Source: Nicotiana tabacum (lineage: Eukaryota > Streptophyta > Magnoliopsida > Solanales > Solanaceae). From it: 64,000 nucleotides of DNA. Each line of letters starts with the position of its first letter. The first letter of the stretch is position 1. The position numbers and the translations under genes are program-made. This document shows positions 11,388 through 22,989 of this stretch, one piece after another. The stretch spans positions 103,299,157 through 103,363,156 of the forward strand of contig NC_134089.1 in the NCBI RefSeq assembly GCF_000715075.1, in the 5' to 3' direction. The notes beneath the pieces are model-generated. The model was not told where the DNA came from. It saw only the letters and a program-made list of their open reading frames with translations, and did no database searches.

Positions 11388-12829
11388 TCAAAATTTTGTC
11401 CAGTTTCTTAACCAATTTTTGACTTTCTGGCATGTGATGGTGTCGGCTGGACTTGCTCCAGAATTTTGAGGGTCCTCTCTATCTAATATATATATATAGA
11501 GTAGCAAAGGTTGCCCAGGCTCTGGCGGGACTAGGACTTGCAATGTGGACAGGTACTCCTTGATTTTATCGAAAGCCTTATGACAATCTTCGGTCCAACT
11601 TGTTTCGGCATCTTTCCTGAACATCTTGAAGATGGGTTCACATATAACTGTAGATTGTGCTATGAAGCAACTGATATAGTTGAGACTTCCTAGGAAGCTC
11701 ATCACGTCCTTCTTGCTCTTTGGTGGATATAACTCTTGAATACCCTTAACTTTGGATGGGTCCAACTCAATTCTCCGACGGCTGACAATGAATCCCAATA
11801 ACTTTCCTGCGGGAACCCCGAATGCACATTTTGCAGGGTTAAGTTTTAAGTTTTACCTCCTTAGCCTGTCAAAGAACTTTCTCAAATCTACTATGTGATC
11901 TGCGACCTTCTTGGATTTGATAATGACGTCATCAACATACATCTCTTTTTCTTTGTGTATCATATCATGGAAGATGGTTGTCATGGCTCTCATGTAAGTA
12001 GCCCCAGCATTCTTTAGACCAAATGGCATCATCTTGTAGCAGTACACCCCCCCCATGGTGTAATAAAAGTTGTTTTCTCTGCGTCTTCTTCATCCATCCA
12101 GATCTGATGGTAACCCGAGAAGCAATCTAAAAAGGATTGAAGCTCATGCTTGGCACAATTGTCAATCAGAATGTGTATATTTGGCAGTGGGAAGTCATCA
12201 ATGGGACTTGCTCTGTTTAAGTCTCAATAGTGAACACATACTCTAACTTTCCCATCTTTCTTCAGAACTGGTACAATGTTGGCGAACCAGGTTGGCTACT
12301 CAACTACCCTGAGGACTTTAGCTTTGATCTGCTTAGTAACTTCCTCCTTGATTTTCTGGCTCATATCTGGTTTGAACTTTCTAAGTTTCTGCTTCACCGG
12401 CAAACATATTGGATTGGTATAAAACTTCTGAGCTAATATGTATGTGCTCAAACCGGTCATGTCATCATATGACCATGCAAAGATATTTTCATACTCCTTC
12501 AAAAAATGAATGTACTCCTCCTTCTCTGTCATTGATAAGTGAATGCTTATGTGAGTCTCCTTGACGGTTTTGGTGTCTCCCAAATTTACTGCTTCGGTTT
12601 CGTCCAGGTTGGGCTTAGGCTTATTCTCAAAGTTCTCAACCTCCCTGACAACTTCCTCAGGTATTTCATCCTCTCCTTCTGAGTCACTATCCTTATGTTG
12701 CGTTATCTCAATATATGTCACAGTCACTGGTTCATCAGGAAAGGTAACAATAATGTTATAAAAGAAAAATGTGAAAGATAATGATGAATAATAAATAGCA
12801 ATGCATTGATTAAATTCAAAAATATCCAA
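11388..12829 (-). pseudogene. pol: E1 reverse transcriptase, 3'-truncated
   Basis: RT copies element RNA to DNA in particles. The N-terminal frame (12296-12829) holds an acidic linker and FLKEYENIFAWSYDDMTGL, then the start of RT. The frame 11853-12056 holds FGLKNAGATYMRAM and the catalytic YVDD (in EMYVDDVIIKS). The frame 11388-11798 holds LGFIVSRRRIELDPSK and the RT connection region. Between the first two frames a run of eight C on the plus strand (12047-12054) changes frame; E0 has two fewer bases here. A stop follows RLRR near 11853. The C-terminal RNase H begins (PPEPGQPLLLYIY) but the reading breaks at about 11500 and joins 3' UTR sequence, so RNase H, the second RNase H and integrase are lost. 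Confidence 0.85.
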
Positions 12830-12959
12830 AACAAATACGGCTCGATGAATCGAGCAATTATTTTGAAAAAAAATGCGTCTTTAAAACCAAATTACTGAAA
12901 CATCTGAAATGCCTAGCATGGATATAGAAGTAAATTAGGCTAAATGCCAAGCTACCTAG

Positions 12960-13537
12960 GGACTCAGTGGGCCCGGGATGGTGTGGCGGTCCAATTTATG
13001 AGAATGGATCCCTTTTCCACAGTCTGAATGGTGAACCTTCTTCCTCCTCAATTATTGCACTGCAATCCATATCGTCATCCTCTAGGAACAAATTCCTCAG
13101 CCTAGCTAGCACTTCTTCCTCTATCATTCCCCATATTATATCAGCCTAGTGAAAAGTTTGACCCAGATGTGGCACTAGTTGCTCGAGAGGGTAATAAGGT
13201 CCATGCCACGGAGGTGACCAATCATCATACACTTGCTATGTATACTGGTATCCGATCCTAAAGGTAGTACCATGACGTTTCAGCTGTATAGGTTTAGTAA
13301 TGCCCTGGATATTCTTCCCAAGTCCCTTGCCGGGTTCATATCAAGACCATGCCAGTATGCTTTCTATTTTGTTACTCCACCATTTGTTTTTCTCAACTTC
13401 ATTGACATGTTCAATGCGGTGATAAGTTTCCCCTCCTAGCCTTCTTCTGTTTCCGATAACCGGGATGGCTTGACTGGTGTAAATGGGGTTACTCCCATCT
13501 CCGTGAATGATCACCTTCTGATGGTTCCATTCAAACT
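12960..13537 (-). pseudogene. E1 linker between protease and RT
   Basis: This degraded coding stretch matches E0 3141-3746 and E2 24557-25251. It has no catalytic motif. It contains the site that in E0 received E1 itself (around 12980). A GGTAGCTTGGC string near 12950 in sense is a possible donor for the gag-pro/RT intron known in Ogre elements, but no good acceptor is seen. Confidence 0.55.
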
Positions 13538-14146
13538 TCACACTACCTTGTGTAGTGTGGAAGCCACAACCCCAACGACATGTATCCAAGTTCTACCCAA
13601 CAAAAGATTGTATGTAGCTGATATGTCAAGCACTTGGAATTCAACATCGAACCAAGTTGGCCCCATCTGTAGAAAAAGATTAATCTCCCCAATCATGGAC
13701 CTTTGAGACCCATCAAAAGCTTTCACGTTCATACTTCCTGCCCGTATTTCATGGAAACCTTTGCCCAATCTTTTCAGAGTATCCAACGGACAAATGTTGA
13801 GGCTTGAACCTCCATCGATCAGGACTCTAGCAATGAATTTGTCTTCAAATTGTACTGTGATATGCAATGCTCGGTTATGATTCAACCCTTCAGGCAGTAA
13901 TTCATCCTCGTGGAAAGTGATGTTATGACTTTCCAGAACCTGCCCTACCATGTTGGCCATTTCTCCACAGGTGATATTGTCGGGTATGTAAGCTTCATTT
14001 AACACCTTCATCAAAGCATTCTTATGCGCCTCTGAATTTTGCAATAGTGATAGGATGGATATCTGAGCGAGGGTCTTGTTCAAATGATCAATGACAAAGT
14101 ATTCCCTCGCCTAAACATTCCTCCAAAGATCATCTGGCCCCTTTTC
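13538..14146 (-). pseudogene. pro: E1 retropepsin-like protease region
   Basis: The frame 13538-14083 is open for 181 codons and is the best protease in the window. It contains VGQVLESHNITFHEDELLPEG, then ARVLIDGGSSLNICPL with the catalytic Asp and the Gly-Ser-Ser that follow it in this clade, then LQMGPTWFDVEFQVLDISA and LGRTWIH. It would process Gag-Pol in the particle. In sense, its upstream end is cut at 14146 by the E2 insertion; the preceding codons continue at 34014. It is intact as a domain but stranded from the rest of its reading frame. Confidence 0.88.
14142..14146. repeat. Target-site duplication of E2, left copy (TTTTC)
   Basis: TTTTC precedes the E2 LTR at 14147 and ATTTC (34014-34018) follows its other LTR. 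Four of five match. The E1 gag-protease sequence is continuous across the gap, as judged against E2 25680-25830. Confidence 0.75.
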
Positions 14147-16686
14147 TGTCGCACCTCCTTTTTCCTCCGTGAAAATCGGGTTCATTACATTTGGTTGGGA
14201 CAACTCTTTCCTTTTGGAAAAGGGGTTGCATTTTTGGAAAGTCGCCACCTAACGATTTTAAGGTGTGTTAGGGCACCTATAGAGTTTATTTATAACTACA
14301 TTTGGTAACTAGAGATAGGGTAAGGGCTTGAAATTATCCTAAGGGGAAGGTGTTAGGCACCCCTCGGGATCCACTAGTGTGGTTCCCGGCCAAACAATTT
14401 TTTGTGAATTTGTACAAGTAGCAAATAAACAAGTATGGATCAAATAGTAGGGGATTGAAATTAAAATACATAGGTGTTTGAAGACAATTAGTGAAAAGCA
14501 AAATTTTGAAAACAATTACAATCTAAGCAGGCTTATGAATGTAAGGAGGGGTGTCCTAGGTTTGTTTATAATATGGATCATATCAATGCAATACTCGGTA
14601 TGACACTCCTCAAAGAGGGGCTACATATGGTTTTAACGCACTGGTCATCATATCCATACCTACCATTTCCCGCCGCGTAAAAGTAACTAAAGCGAGGGTT
14701 GGTCTCGACCCCTATTTCATGTTGTTACCTGTCCCTTCCTATCAGTCCCGGAGGAATTTAGGACTCCTATCCTATAAGAAAGAGGTTCTAGGCAGACCCT
14801 CAGGTTTAAAAGCAAAATACTAAGGCGACATACAATTACAAGTAAGACTTCAATTAAGGGGAGAAGGGAAGACAAACGAAAGGCTCAAGTATACCTCCAC
14901 AGGTAATGTACATAGACAGCATGACTCATACACGATTAAAGTCTGAGTTTAAATTCTATGCATGGTATCTAAGTGATAACAGCATAACCAGATTTATTGT
15001 ATGACTCAGAAAATAAGTCTGAATCAGGCTTGCCTACTGATTTTAACAGTTGATAATTAAACACTAATCATAGAGACGGTTCTGGTTTTATTTAAGTTAT
15101 TACCTAAGGTTTGCCTAGGCGTAAAATAGTATGCAGCAGTTATTCAGAATTATTAAAATAGAATGGAATTATTTTACCCTAAGAGCATGTTGTTCTAGTT
15201 GATACGAATGCAGAGATTATTACCAGTTATATTCAGAAAAAACATCACAAGGTGAAATTAATAGTTTATTACCTTTTCTTGAATCGGTAATTAATTAGGC
15301 GTTTTAAGCAAAATGCAAACAGGATCTTAGAACATGATATCTAATATGCACATGCAAATGGCAGGATTGTCTTAGAATTATTGAAGTAAAACTTCTGAAA
15401 GTACAAGAGTAACAGCTTTTATGCCAATGTTGTTATCGTCCTAGGAGCAGGATTTCTAAGTGATGGGCATAAAACATGGATTAGCAAGAAACATGGGACC
15501 TAAGAGCATGATTTCTAATGCATGTATGAACTCTAAGCATGGTTTCTATTGCGGAATTAGGAATGTAAACCTAATAACATGTTTTCTACCCTTGACAACT
15601 ATAGCATGTATATTTACCCCATACCTTTTCACTAGCCAACCCCAATATTTGTTTACAACAGATTATTACAGACCAATACCGAAATGAATTACATAAGTAT
15701 CAATGAAAAATAAGAAGTTACATTATAGGAAGCTTGATTAGGACTTTCTCTCTGAGTTATATAATCAATCACCTCAAGTGCCAAGATGGTTTCATAGCTT
15801 TTCCTCATATCTAGGTGTGTCATAGTTCCCTAAGGACCTCAAGGGACACCCAGATTTCATATCCAAGACAGAGTAAGTGCAGTGTGGAAAGGCCAACTCT
15901 TATGTGTCCAAGTTCAGAGGGAGCTCAAGGGTCCCAAGGCAAGGCTCACACAAAAGGGGCAGAATCTAGTGTTCTAAGAGTATAGTGAAAGTGCAGGATA
16001 CATGTTTGAAAGGAATTTGTTTAAAAACTGGACTTACAGGTCCACTTTGAAAGCAATCAGTAACAGGGAGGGTTGAAAGACGTTGACAGAGTTCAAACAT
16101 TTTAGAGTAAGACCACACACGGTAAGTGAATGATTTCAGTAATCACACATGGGGGTAAAAGGGGATTTGGGGATACACACATATTGACTACAAACACCTG
16201 ACCTTTGCAGGAATATTAGGACTGGTAGGGACATGCTCAGAGATAGTTGGACACTGGCATAATCACAAACTAGTCATGAAACACATAGACAAGGGATAAT
16301 GTATTTGGGATTTCATAAAATGGTAAGTGCACAATAGGTAAAAGAATACAATCGTATATGCATGCTTGAATTACATGAATTTAAAGGGAGGGGAATCATA
16401 TCATCATGCTTAGATATAAACTTAACAACAAGACCACAAGTAAAAGCAGGCCAGAAATAAAAGAAACTGAAGCAGGAATAGAAACATGTTATTGTTGAGG
16501 CTTTAAATTAAACTAGGATATATCAGTGAAGATAGAGGTAAACAAAATGAAAGAACCAAGATTTATAGATGATTAGCCTTGGCTTGCAGCCGGCCAATAC
16601 TAGTAGAATAATATAGAATTTTTCTTTAAGTAAGATAGGGGTTTTTGAAAGCCAAGTCTGGTTTTTTATTAATTAAAAACTTAGGA

Positions 16687-16694
16687 TATTTATA
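16687..16694 (-). promoter_or_regulatory. TATA box of LTR L2
   Basis: TATAAATA on the minus strand, 2.13 kb into the LTR. The same box is at the matching place in L3 (31941-31948). Confidence 0.65.
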
Positions 16695-18218
16695 GCTTTG
16701 AAAAATAGGCAGAAAATAAGGTAACAAGTAAAGGTTTAGCACAATTATAGAAGTAATCACAATTAGAATCCAATTAATACAAGTACTCCCCTCTAATAAA
16801 GGAATTACAGCTTAAACGGATACCAACAGGGATAATGAAGGAAAGAAAATCAGCTTGAGAAAGATTGGTTTTTACCAAATAAGGGGTAGTAAACGTATAG
16901 AGCATATGATAGAGTCTAAGTACAGAATATATTAATTTGAGGAAAGGATTCAGCAAGAATGAAACACCATAGCAAATAAGGGAATGAAATCAATCAACTT
17001 AAACAAACAAGTAAAATTTTAGGGGTTTATAAGAAAACCTTGCAATCAAACCGTAATTTAAGGAAATCAGGATCAATCAAGAGGGAGTCATGATTCTGCA
17101 CTTCGACATATAAATAGATAAGAATGCAAAGGCGTATCAGACATGCAAGGTCAGCCATATCGAAAAAAAGAAGCAAGAGATGAACAAACTAGATGAACAC
17201 AATCATAAAGAAGTGACACAAATAGGCTAAGGACCAAAAGGAACCCACTCGAAGCATGGTAATCAACAAAAACTTAACAAATTCAAGTTGTCATAGCTAC
17301 ACATAGAACCAAAGTGAAGAAACCAATCTAACACACAGCAACAGGTAAATAAGGTCAGGCCAACACATAGAAACAAGTAAAGAAAACCTTTAAGACTCAC
17401 AGTAACAAGTGAAGAAAATCTTTAAGAAATTACATCTTTTAACAGAGCTGAGTTAAAAGTGGTAAGAATTTAGAATCAGTCAAGTTAAACAAAGAAAAGG
17501 GTCTAATCATAAAGAAATCGATCGAATCAAATAAACAAAGACAGTTCCAGAACCCCAGATAAAACAAAACTAATTAGGGTATTCCACGTGATGAATCAGG
17601 TAGGAGAAAACATAAATAAACCATTTAAGCATAGTAAAATCATATGATAGTACTAAAAATCAAAGGAGAAGTCATAAAAAAAGGGTTAAGAAACCCTAGT
17701 CTTGAAGACGAAAAGTCACTTTGAAAAAATCGGGAAAAACCTTTGAGGAAAACACCAAAAGCTCATGATATACATAGATCTAAGACAGATCTAACAGAAA
17801 ATCAGAAAATCTTTAGAGTTAGGGTTTCGGAGAACCCAGAGAAGGTGAGAAAACCTTAAAATATTATCGGTTTTAGCCGGAAGAGTCATAGATCTTACTC
17901 GAATGGCCGGAAAATGGCATGAGAAATCATGGGAGGCGAGTGAACCGCCTCTGGTTCACTTGAAGGCCTCAAAATAATGACACACGTTCAAAAGGGAGCC
18001 ATAAGGCTGGTAGGTGGCGAGAACACCATGGATTCCGGCAGGGAGATGACTGGAGAAGGTGGATAAGGTACATCTGAGAGATGAGAGAAAAGAAGGTTCT
18101 AGAAAGAACCAGAGATAAAGAGGGGGATATGAGAGACTGGTTGAGAGAGATTAAAAGGGGGAAATGAGAGATGGGGAAGGTAGTCTTTAGTGTTTAATAT
18201 GGTAAGAGTGAATCCGGA

Positions 18219-18241
18219 CCATTGATCAAATTGATCAATGG
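18219..18241. repeat. Palindrome in LTR L2 (CCATTGATCAA/TTGATCAATGG)
   Basis: Perfect 11-bp arms are separated by one base, 583 bp from the LTR start. It is equivalent in place to the palindromes in L1, L5 and L7. Confidence 0.75.
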
Positions 18242-18824
18242 CCAGGATTAACTCAGGTCTGGGCTGGGTATGGTTTGGGTTTGGGCTTGGGTCTGGTGGG
18301 TTTTTTAATTGGGTTGGGGGTCTGTGGGTTTAGGCTAGAATTGAAAGCCAATTTTGGCTATAAGTTAAATAGCCAGTTTTCCCTATTTAATTTATAGAAA
18401 ATAGTATATAATTTCTAAAAAAAATAAAAAAGCTAAAATGATTTATAATACATAATTAGCAATTTAAAAATACATGATCCAATTTTATGCATATAAAACA
18501 TAATTAAATCTTAAAAGGGCTAATATTGCAATTATATGCAATTTAGCTTTAAAAATACTAAATGTAGTGATAAAAATATGTAAAAATTACCTTAGCATAT
18601 TTTGGCATAAATATAGAAATCCAATAGATTAATTATCAAAACAATAATTTTGGAAATAATTATTGGGGATTTTATGGATTAAAAAGGAGAAAATAAATCA
18701 ATTTAAAACTTTAAAATTATGGAAAAAATAATAAAACCCTTGGAGATGCTTATATATGCATATATATGCTAATTTAAAGGTATTTTGCATATTAAAATAT
18801 ATAGGGAAAAATTGGGTATCAACA

Positions 18825-18841
18825 GATGCCACTCTTTACCT
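18825..18841 (-). other. E2 polypurine tract
   Basis: The sense strand AGGTAAAGAGTGGCATC precedes TGTTGATACCC. One or two bases differ from the E0 tract. Confidence 0.7.
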
Positions 18842-18939
18842 GGGAAGGATGAAAGAGTTTTCGAGTAAAGAAATGATGGCCAATTTTGACCGAGCGAAAA
18901 GGTTTGAAGAGGTTAGGCTACACCCTGGCTCCTGAGTTC

Positions 18940-18982
18940 CCTACATATCCTTGGTTACGCAGGAATCAGCCATATGTAGTTC
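18940..18982 (-). other. Conserved stem-loop, copy 2
   Basis: Outer stem CTACATA (18941-18947) pairs perfectly with TATGTAG (18973-18979). Inner TCCT (18948-18951) pairs with AGGA (18961-18964). Confidence 0.7.
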
Positions 18983-19504
18983 ATGATTCACCCGCGGAGT
19001 ATGCCAATGAAGACATTTCAAGGACGGACGCAATATCCAGGGCCGGGTGAGTGAAAGGTTTACAGGAATGGTTAGGTTTGAATGGTTGCGGGAACTGGAG
19101 CGGGATCGCTCCTGTCGGGATGGTCGTTGCTTGCAGGTTTACCTGTAATTAGAAACAATAGAAGCGTATACTATGCATAAATTTAAATATGATGCAAATC
19201 CCCGTTGGACCATGAGTGTTGTCTTCGGACGGTGGGAATGATGTCCTTAGACCATGATGTCCTAGGCTATGAAGCGTATGATAAAGGATTCGCAGGCCAT
19301 AAAATGATGTTCTTGGGATATGAGGATGGTGCCTCCGAACCATGATGCCTTTAAATGATGATATGCAAAAGATTGAGAGGGATCCTCAAGCCATGACACG
19401 GTGTTCTCCGGCTATGAAGGTGGTGCCTCCGAACGATGATGCCTTTGGATGAGTTGGTGATATTTCAACCCATGAAGGATGCAGTAGTATGATGCGGACA
19501 AGAT

Positions 19505-20352
19505 AGAGCTTAGTCTTGCGAATTGAAGGGCAGAGCTTAGCCTGTAAGAAAAGCGAGATAAATAGTGATTTGGGATAGTGCTGATTTTCGAAGAAAATGG
19601 GAGGCAAAGCTTAGCCTCGGGAGGTAGAATGATAGCCTTATGCAAAGATGCGAATGCAGATGGAGGTAGAGCTTAACCTCGGAAGGCAGAATGGTAGCCT
19701 TATGCAATGCAGATGGAGACATTGTTTAGTCTCAGAAGGCAGAATGGTAGACTTACGCAAGTTGGAAGGCAGAATAGTAGACTTATGCAATGCAGATGCG
19801 GATGGAGACAACGTTTAGTCTCGGAAGGCAGAATAGTAGCCTTATGTAAGTTGGAAGGCAAAATAGTAGCCTTATGCAATACAGATGCAGATGGAGACAG
19901 AGTTTAGTCTCGGAAGGCAAAATAGTAGCCTTATGCAATGCAAATATAGATGGAGATAGCGTTTAGTCTCGGAAGGCAGAATGGTAGCCTTATGCAATGC
20001 AAATGTAGATGGAGACAGCGTTTAGTCTCGGAAGGCAGAATAGTAGCCTTATGCAAATTGGAAGGCAGAATAGTAGCCTTATGTAATGCAAATGTAGATG
20101 GAGACTGCGTTTCGTCTCGAAAGGCAAAGTAGTAGACTTATGCAAATTGGAAGGCAGAATAGTAGCCTTATGTAATGCAGATGCGGATTGAGGTAGAGCT
20201 TAACCTCGGAAGGCAGAATGGTAGCCTTATGCAAAATTTGGAAGGTAGAATAGTAGCCTTATGCAATGCAAGCAGATGGAGACAACGTTTAGTCTCGAAA
20301 GATAGAATGGTAACCTTATGCAATTGGAAGGCAGAATAATAGCCTTATGCAA
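19505..20352 (-). repeat. E2 tandem hairpin array, divergent type
   Basis: Monomers repeat with a period of 59 bp, sometimes extended by about 31 bp (for instance starts near 19908, 19967, 20026). On the plus strand each unit holds GAGAC-AGCGTTTA-GTCTC and AAGGC-AGAATAGTA-GCCTT. Stems match those of the E0/E1 array but the loops differ. Variants GAGGT/ACCTC and GAGGC/GCCTC keep pairing. Open frames here (19707-19907, 19950-20132) are repeat artefacts. Confidence 0.85.
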
Positions 20353-20996
20353 GAATAAGATAACAACTGACATTAGAGTTTTCTTAGCTGATAGCAGACT
20401 GCGGTGTTGTGATTACTGGGAGCATTATGACATACAGGACATCACTGGCGTGTGCTGATAGCAAATGTTGGCAAGAGTAATGGTTCGGAGAGTCGTATTC
20501 TTGGACAATGTTTGTTCCATGGGTGTATAGTATATTTAATGATTTTGCAACCCCAATGCCTGCATCCAAAGAAAAATCGTGAGTTTTGTAAGGGGGAAGG
20601 TTAGTTCGTATCCCCGCTGACTTTTGCTTGAATCGTTCGGCTTTGATCTAGCGGTATTGTATGTATCATTGGGTTACCGTTGCTAAACAAAGCAGTTTCA
20701 ACAATAAGCATGCATGATTTTTTAAAAGTATGACATAAGTGTATAATTTAAAAATAACTTTTAGATGAACCAATGACTGTGACGTGGTTCGGGATGTTGC
20801 AACCTCTCTAGCTACGGAATTTTGAGGATCTGCCCCAATTTGATGGGTTGACATTTCTGACTGTTTCTCGTGCGGCGATTGGCTGAAATTACTTCGGAAT
20901 TTTGAAGGTCCTCCATAAAATTCTACCCCAGTTTCCAATTCCAATTGCGGGGGGAAATGAAATTTTTATTGAATTGTGACCAAACCCATAGGGCTA

Positions 20997-21040
20997 CCTA
21001 CGTATCCCCTCTTAAACGGGAATCAGGTCACGCGTAGTTC
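20997..21040 (-). other. Conserved stem-loop, copy 3
   Basis: Outer CTACG (20998-21002) pairs with CGTAG (21033-21037). Inner TCCC (21005-21008) pairs with GGGA (21018-21021). It lies just after the end of integrase. Confidence 0.68.
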
Positions 21041-21064
21041 AATTTACATCATATAAGGAAAGCG

Positions 21065-22180
21065 TAAATATTACACATAGTAACGATTGACTGCATCTCA
21101 ATTAATCGGTTTTGGCTAGACTTCTCCGTCCATCTCTACAAGTGTGAGGGCTCCTCTTGTCAAAACCCGGTGAACCATGTATGGACCCTACCAGTTGGGA
21201 GAGAACTTCCCTTTGGCTTAATCTTGATGTGGAAAAATTTTCTTTAACACTAGTTGCCCCAATGTGAACTGTCTTGGCTTGACTCTTTTGTTGAAGGCTC
21301 TGGACATTCTGTTCCGATAGAGTTGACCATGGTAGACTGCATTCATTCTCTTTCAATCTATAAGGGCTCGTTGCTCATAAAGACTTTTCACCCACTCTGC
21401 ATCGTCGAGCTCAGCTTCTTGTATGATCCTTAGGAAGGAATTTCTACCTCAACGGGAATGACAATATCTATATTGTAAACCAGCATATAGGGGGTTGCCC
21501 GGGTTGATGTGCGGACTGTGGTGCGATACCCCAGTAGAGCAAATGATAACTTCTCATTCCATTGTTTATGCTTCTCTATCATTTTCTTCAATATCTTCTT
21601 GATATTCTTGTTGGCAGCTTCTATAGCTCCACTCATCTAAGGTCTGTAGGCTGTGGAATTTTTGTGTTTGATCTTGAAGGTTTCGCACATATCTTTCATC
21701 AAGTTGTTGTTGAGGTTGGATCCATTATCAGTAATGATTGACTCTGGAATTCTGAATCGATAAACAATGTGGTCGCGGACAAAGTCTGCCATGACTTTCT
21801 TAGTCACTGCTCTATAAGATGTTGCTTCGACCCATTTGGTGAAATAGTCTATGGCTACTAGGATGAACATGTGTCCGTTGGAAGCGGCAAGCTCGATTGT
21901 TCCAATAACATCCATTCCCCAGGCGGTGAACAGCCACGATGAGCTTGTCGTGTGAAGCTCTCTTGGAGGTACCTTTATCATGTCTGCATGTATCTAACAT
22001 TGGTGGTATTTCCAGACATAATGGATGCTGTCTGTTTCCATAATCATCCTAAAGTAACCAGCTCGGAGTATCTTCTTTGCTAAGAGAAACCCGTTCATAT
22101 ATGGACCGCTAGTCCCAACATGAATTTCCTCTAGCAGCTTGGATGCTTCCTTTGCGTTGACACATCTTAATAGTCGCAAA
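21065..22180 (-). pseudogene. int: E2 integrase
   Basis: Integrase inserts the DNA copy into the chromosome. The frame 21994-22179 is the N-terminal zinc-binding part, degraded (LLEEIHVGTSGPYMNG). The frame 21637-21981 is the catalytic core, with Asp in WGMDVIGTI and Asp in ESIITDNGSNLN. After a stop (TAG replacing a Gln codon) the frame 21430-21636 supplies the Glu in GAIEAANKNIKKIL and continues through FALLGYRTT. So the D, D, E triad is present but split by one stop. The C-terminal part to about 21065 is frameshifted. It follows the second RNase H, as expected for Tat elements. Confidence 0.88.
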
Positions 22181-22830
22181 GCAGGATTCCTCTATTCGGG
22201 TACTCTCCTTTAGCCAAATATTCCTTGATATCATAAAACCAAGGTTTTCCATCTGCTTCCTCTTCGACATGGGCACAGTAAGCTGGTTGATTATGAATTT
22301 TCACTAGAATGGGATCAATGAAATTCTTGTCTGGATGTTGTATCATAGATGATAGGGTAACCAATGTATCGACGAACTCATTTTGGATTCTGGGGACATG
22401 CTGGAATTCCGTCTTCGTGAACCTATTTCTCAATTCCTGTACATGATGCAAATATGGGAGTATCTTGGAGTTCTTGGTTGTCCATTCTCCTCGTATCTGA
22501 TGTATAAGTAACTCTGAATCTCTAATCACTAGCAACTCTTGAACGTTCATGTCAATGAATATTTTGAGTCCTAAGATGCAAGCTTCATAATCGGCCATAT
22601 TGTTTGTATAGGGGAATCTGAATTTGGCAGACACCGGATAATGCTGACCGGTTTCTGATATTAGGGCTGCTTCTATGCCAACTCCTTTGAAGTTTGCTGC
22701 TTCATCGAAGAACATTCTCCAACTGTCATAGGCTTCTGCAATGTCTTCTCCTATGAATGATACCTCTTCATCAGGAAAATACGTTTTTAGGGGTTCGTAT
22801 CCTTCATCCACGGGGTTTTCAGCAAGGTGG
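22167..22830 (-). pseudogene. E2 second RNase H (aRNH) domain
   Basis: This open frame of 214 codons lies between the RT-RNase H part and integrase. It matches the additional, archaeal-type RNase H known from Tat-clade elements, which may replace the weakened first RNase H in removing RNA from the hybrid. Candidate catalytic acids are Asp in WRMFFDEAANF, Glu in NMADYEACILGL, Asp in LVIRDSELLIHQI and Asp in NEFVDTLVTLSSM. The first motif is usually FDGA in such domains; here Glu replaces Gly. The frame runs into the start of the integrase region and overlaps it slightly in another frame. Of the E0, E1 and E2 copies, this is the most intact. Confidence 0.85.
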
Positions 22831-22989
22831 TCTGTCAGTGCATGTCCTTTGACTGCTTTCTGAGTTACATAAACAATGCGAACTCACTCAACAGGATTTT
22901 CCACTTGGTTAGCTTGCCGGTGGGCCTGGGCTTCTGAAAGATGTACTTCAAAGGGTCCATCCTTGATATGAGATATGTAGTATAGGCGT

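Larger units (their letters stand above)
8313..11480 (-). other. E1 3' untranslated region
   Basis: This is non-coding sequence between the RT fragment and the 3' LTR. In sense order it holds AT-rich sequence, the hairpin array (10052-10890), degenerate repeats of CATGGTCTAAGGACGTCAT type (about 9740-10010), the hAT insertion (8758-9692), and the conserved stem-loop at 8413-8456 just before the PPT. The second stem-loop copy, present after integrase in E0 and E2, is missing here because of the pol deletion. Confidence 0.75.
14147..18824 (-). repeat. LTR L2 (3' LTR of E2)
   Basis: In sense it starts TGTTGATACCC at 18824 and ends GTGCGACA at 14147. TATA box 16687-16694, leader hairpin 16576-16597, palindrome 18219-18241, and a mutated donor-like site 16517-16524. 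It is very similar to L3 along its length and clearly distinct from L1/L4 in the R-U5 part. No coding content. Confidence 0.93.
18842..21064 (-). other. E2 3' untranslated region
   Basis: This is non-coding. In sense order: conserved stem-loop copy 3 just after integrase, direct repeats of the CAGAATTTTGAGGAGGAC kind, the hairpin array, degenerate CATGGYCT repeats (19195-19480), conserved stem-loop copy 2, then the PPT. The array is therefore bracketed by two copies of the same stem-loop. Confidence 0.75.
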
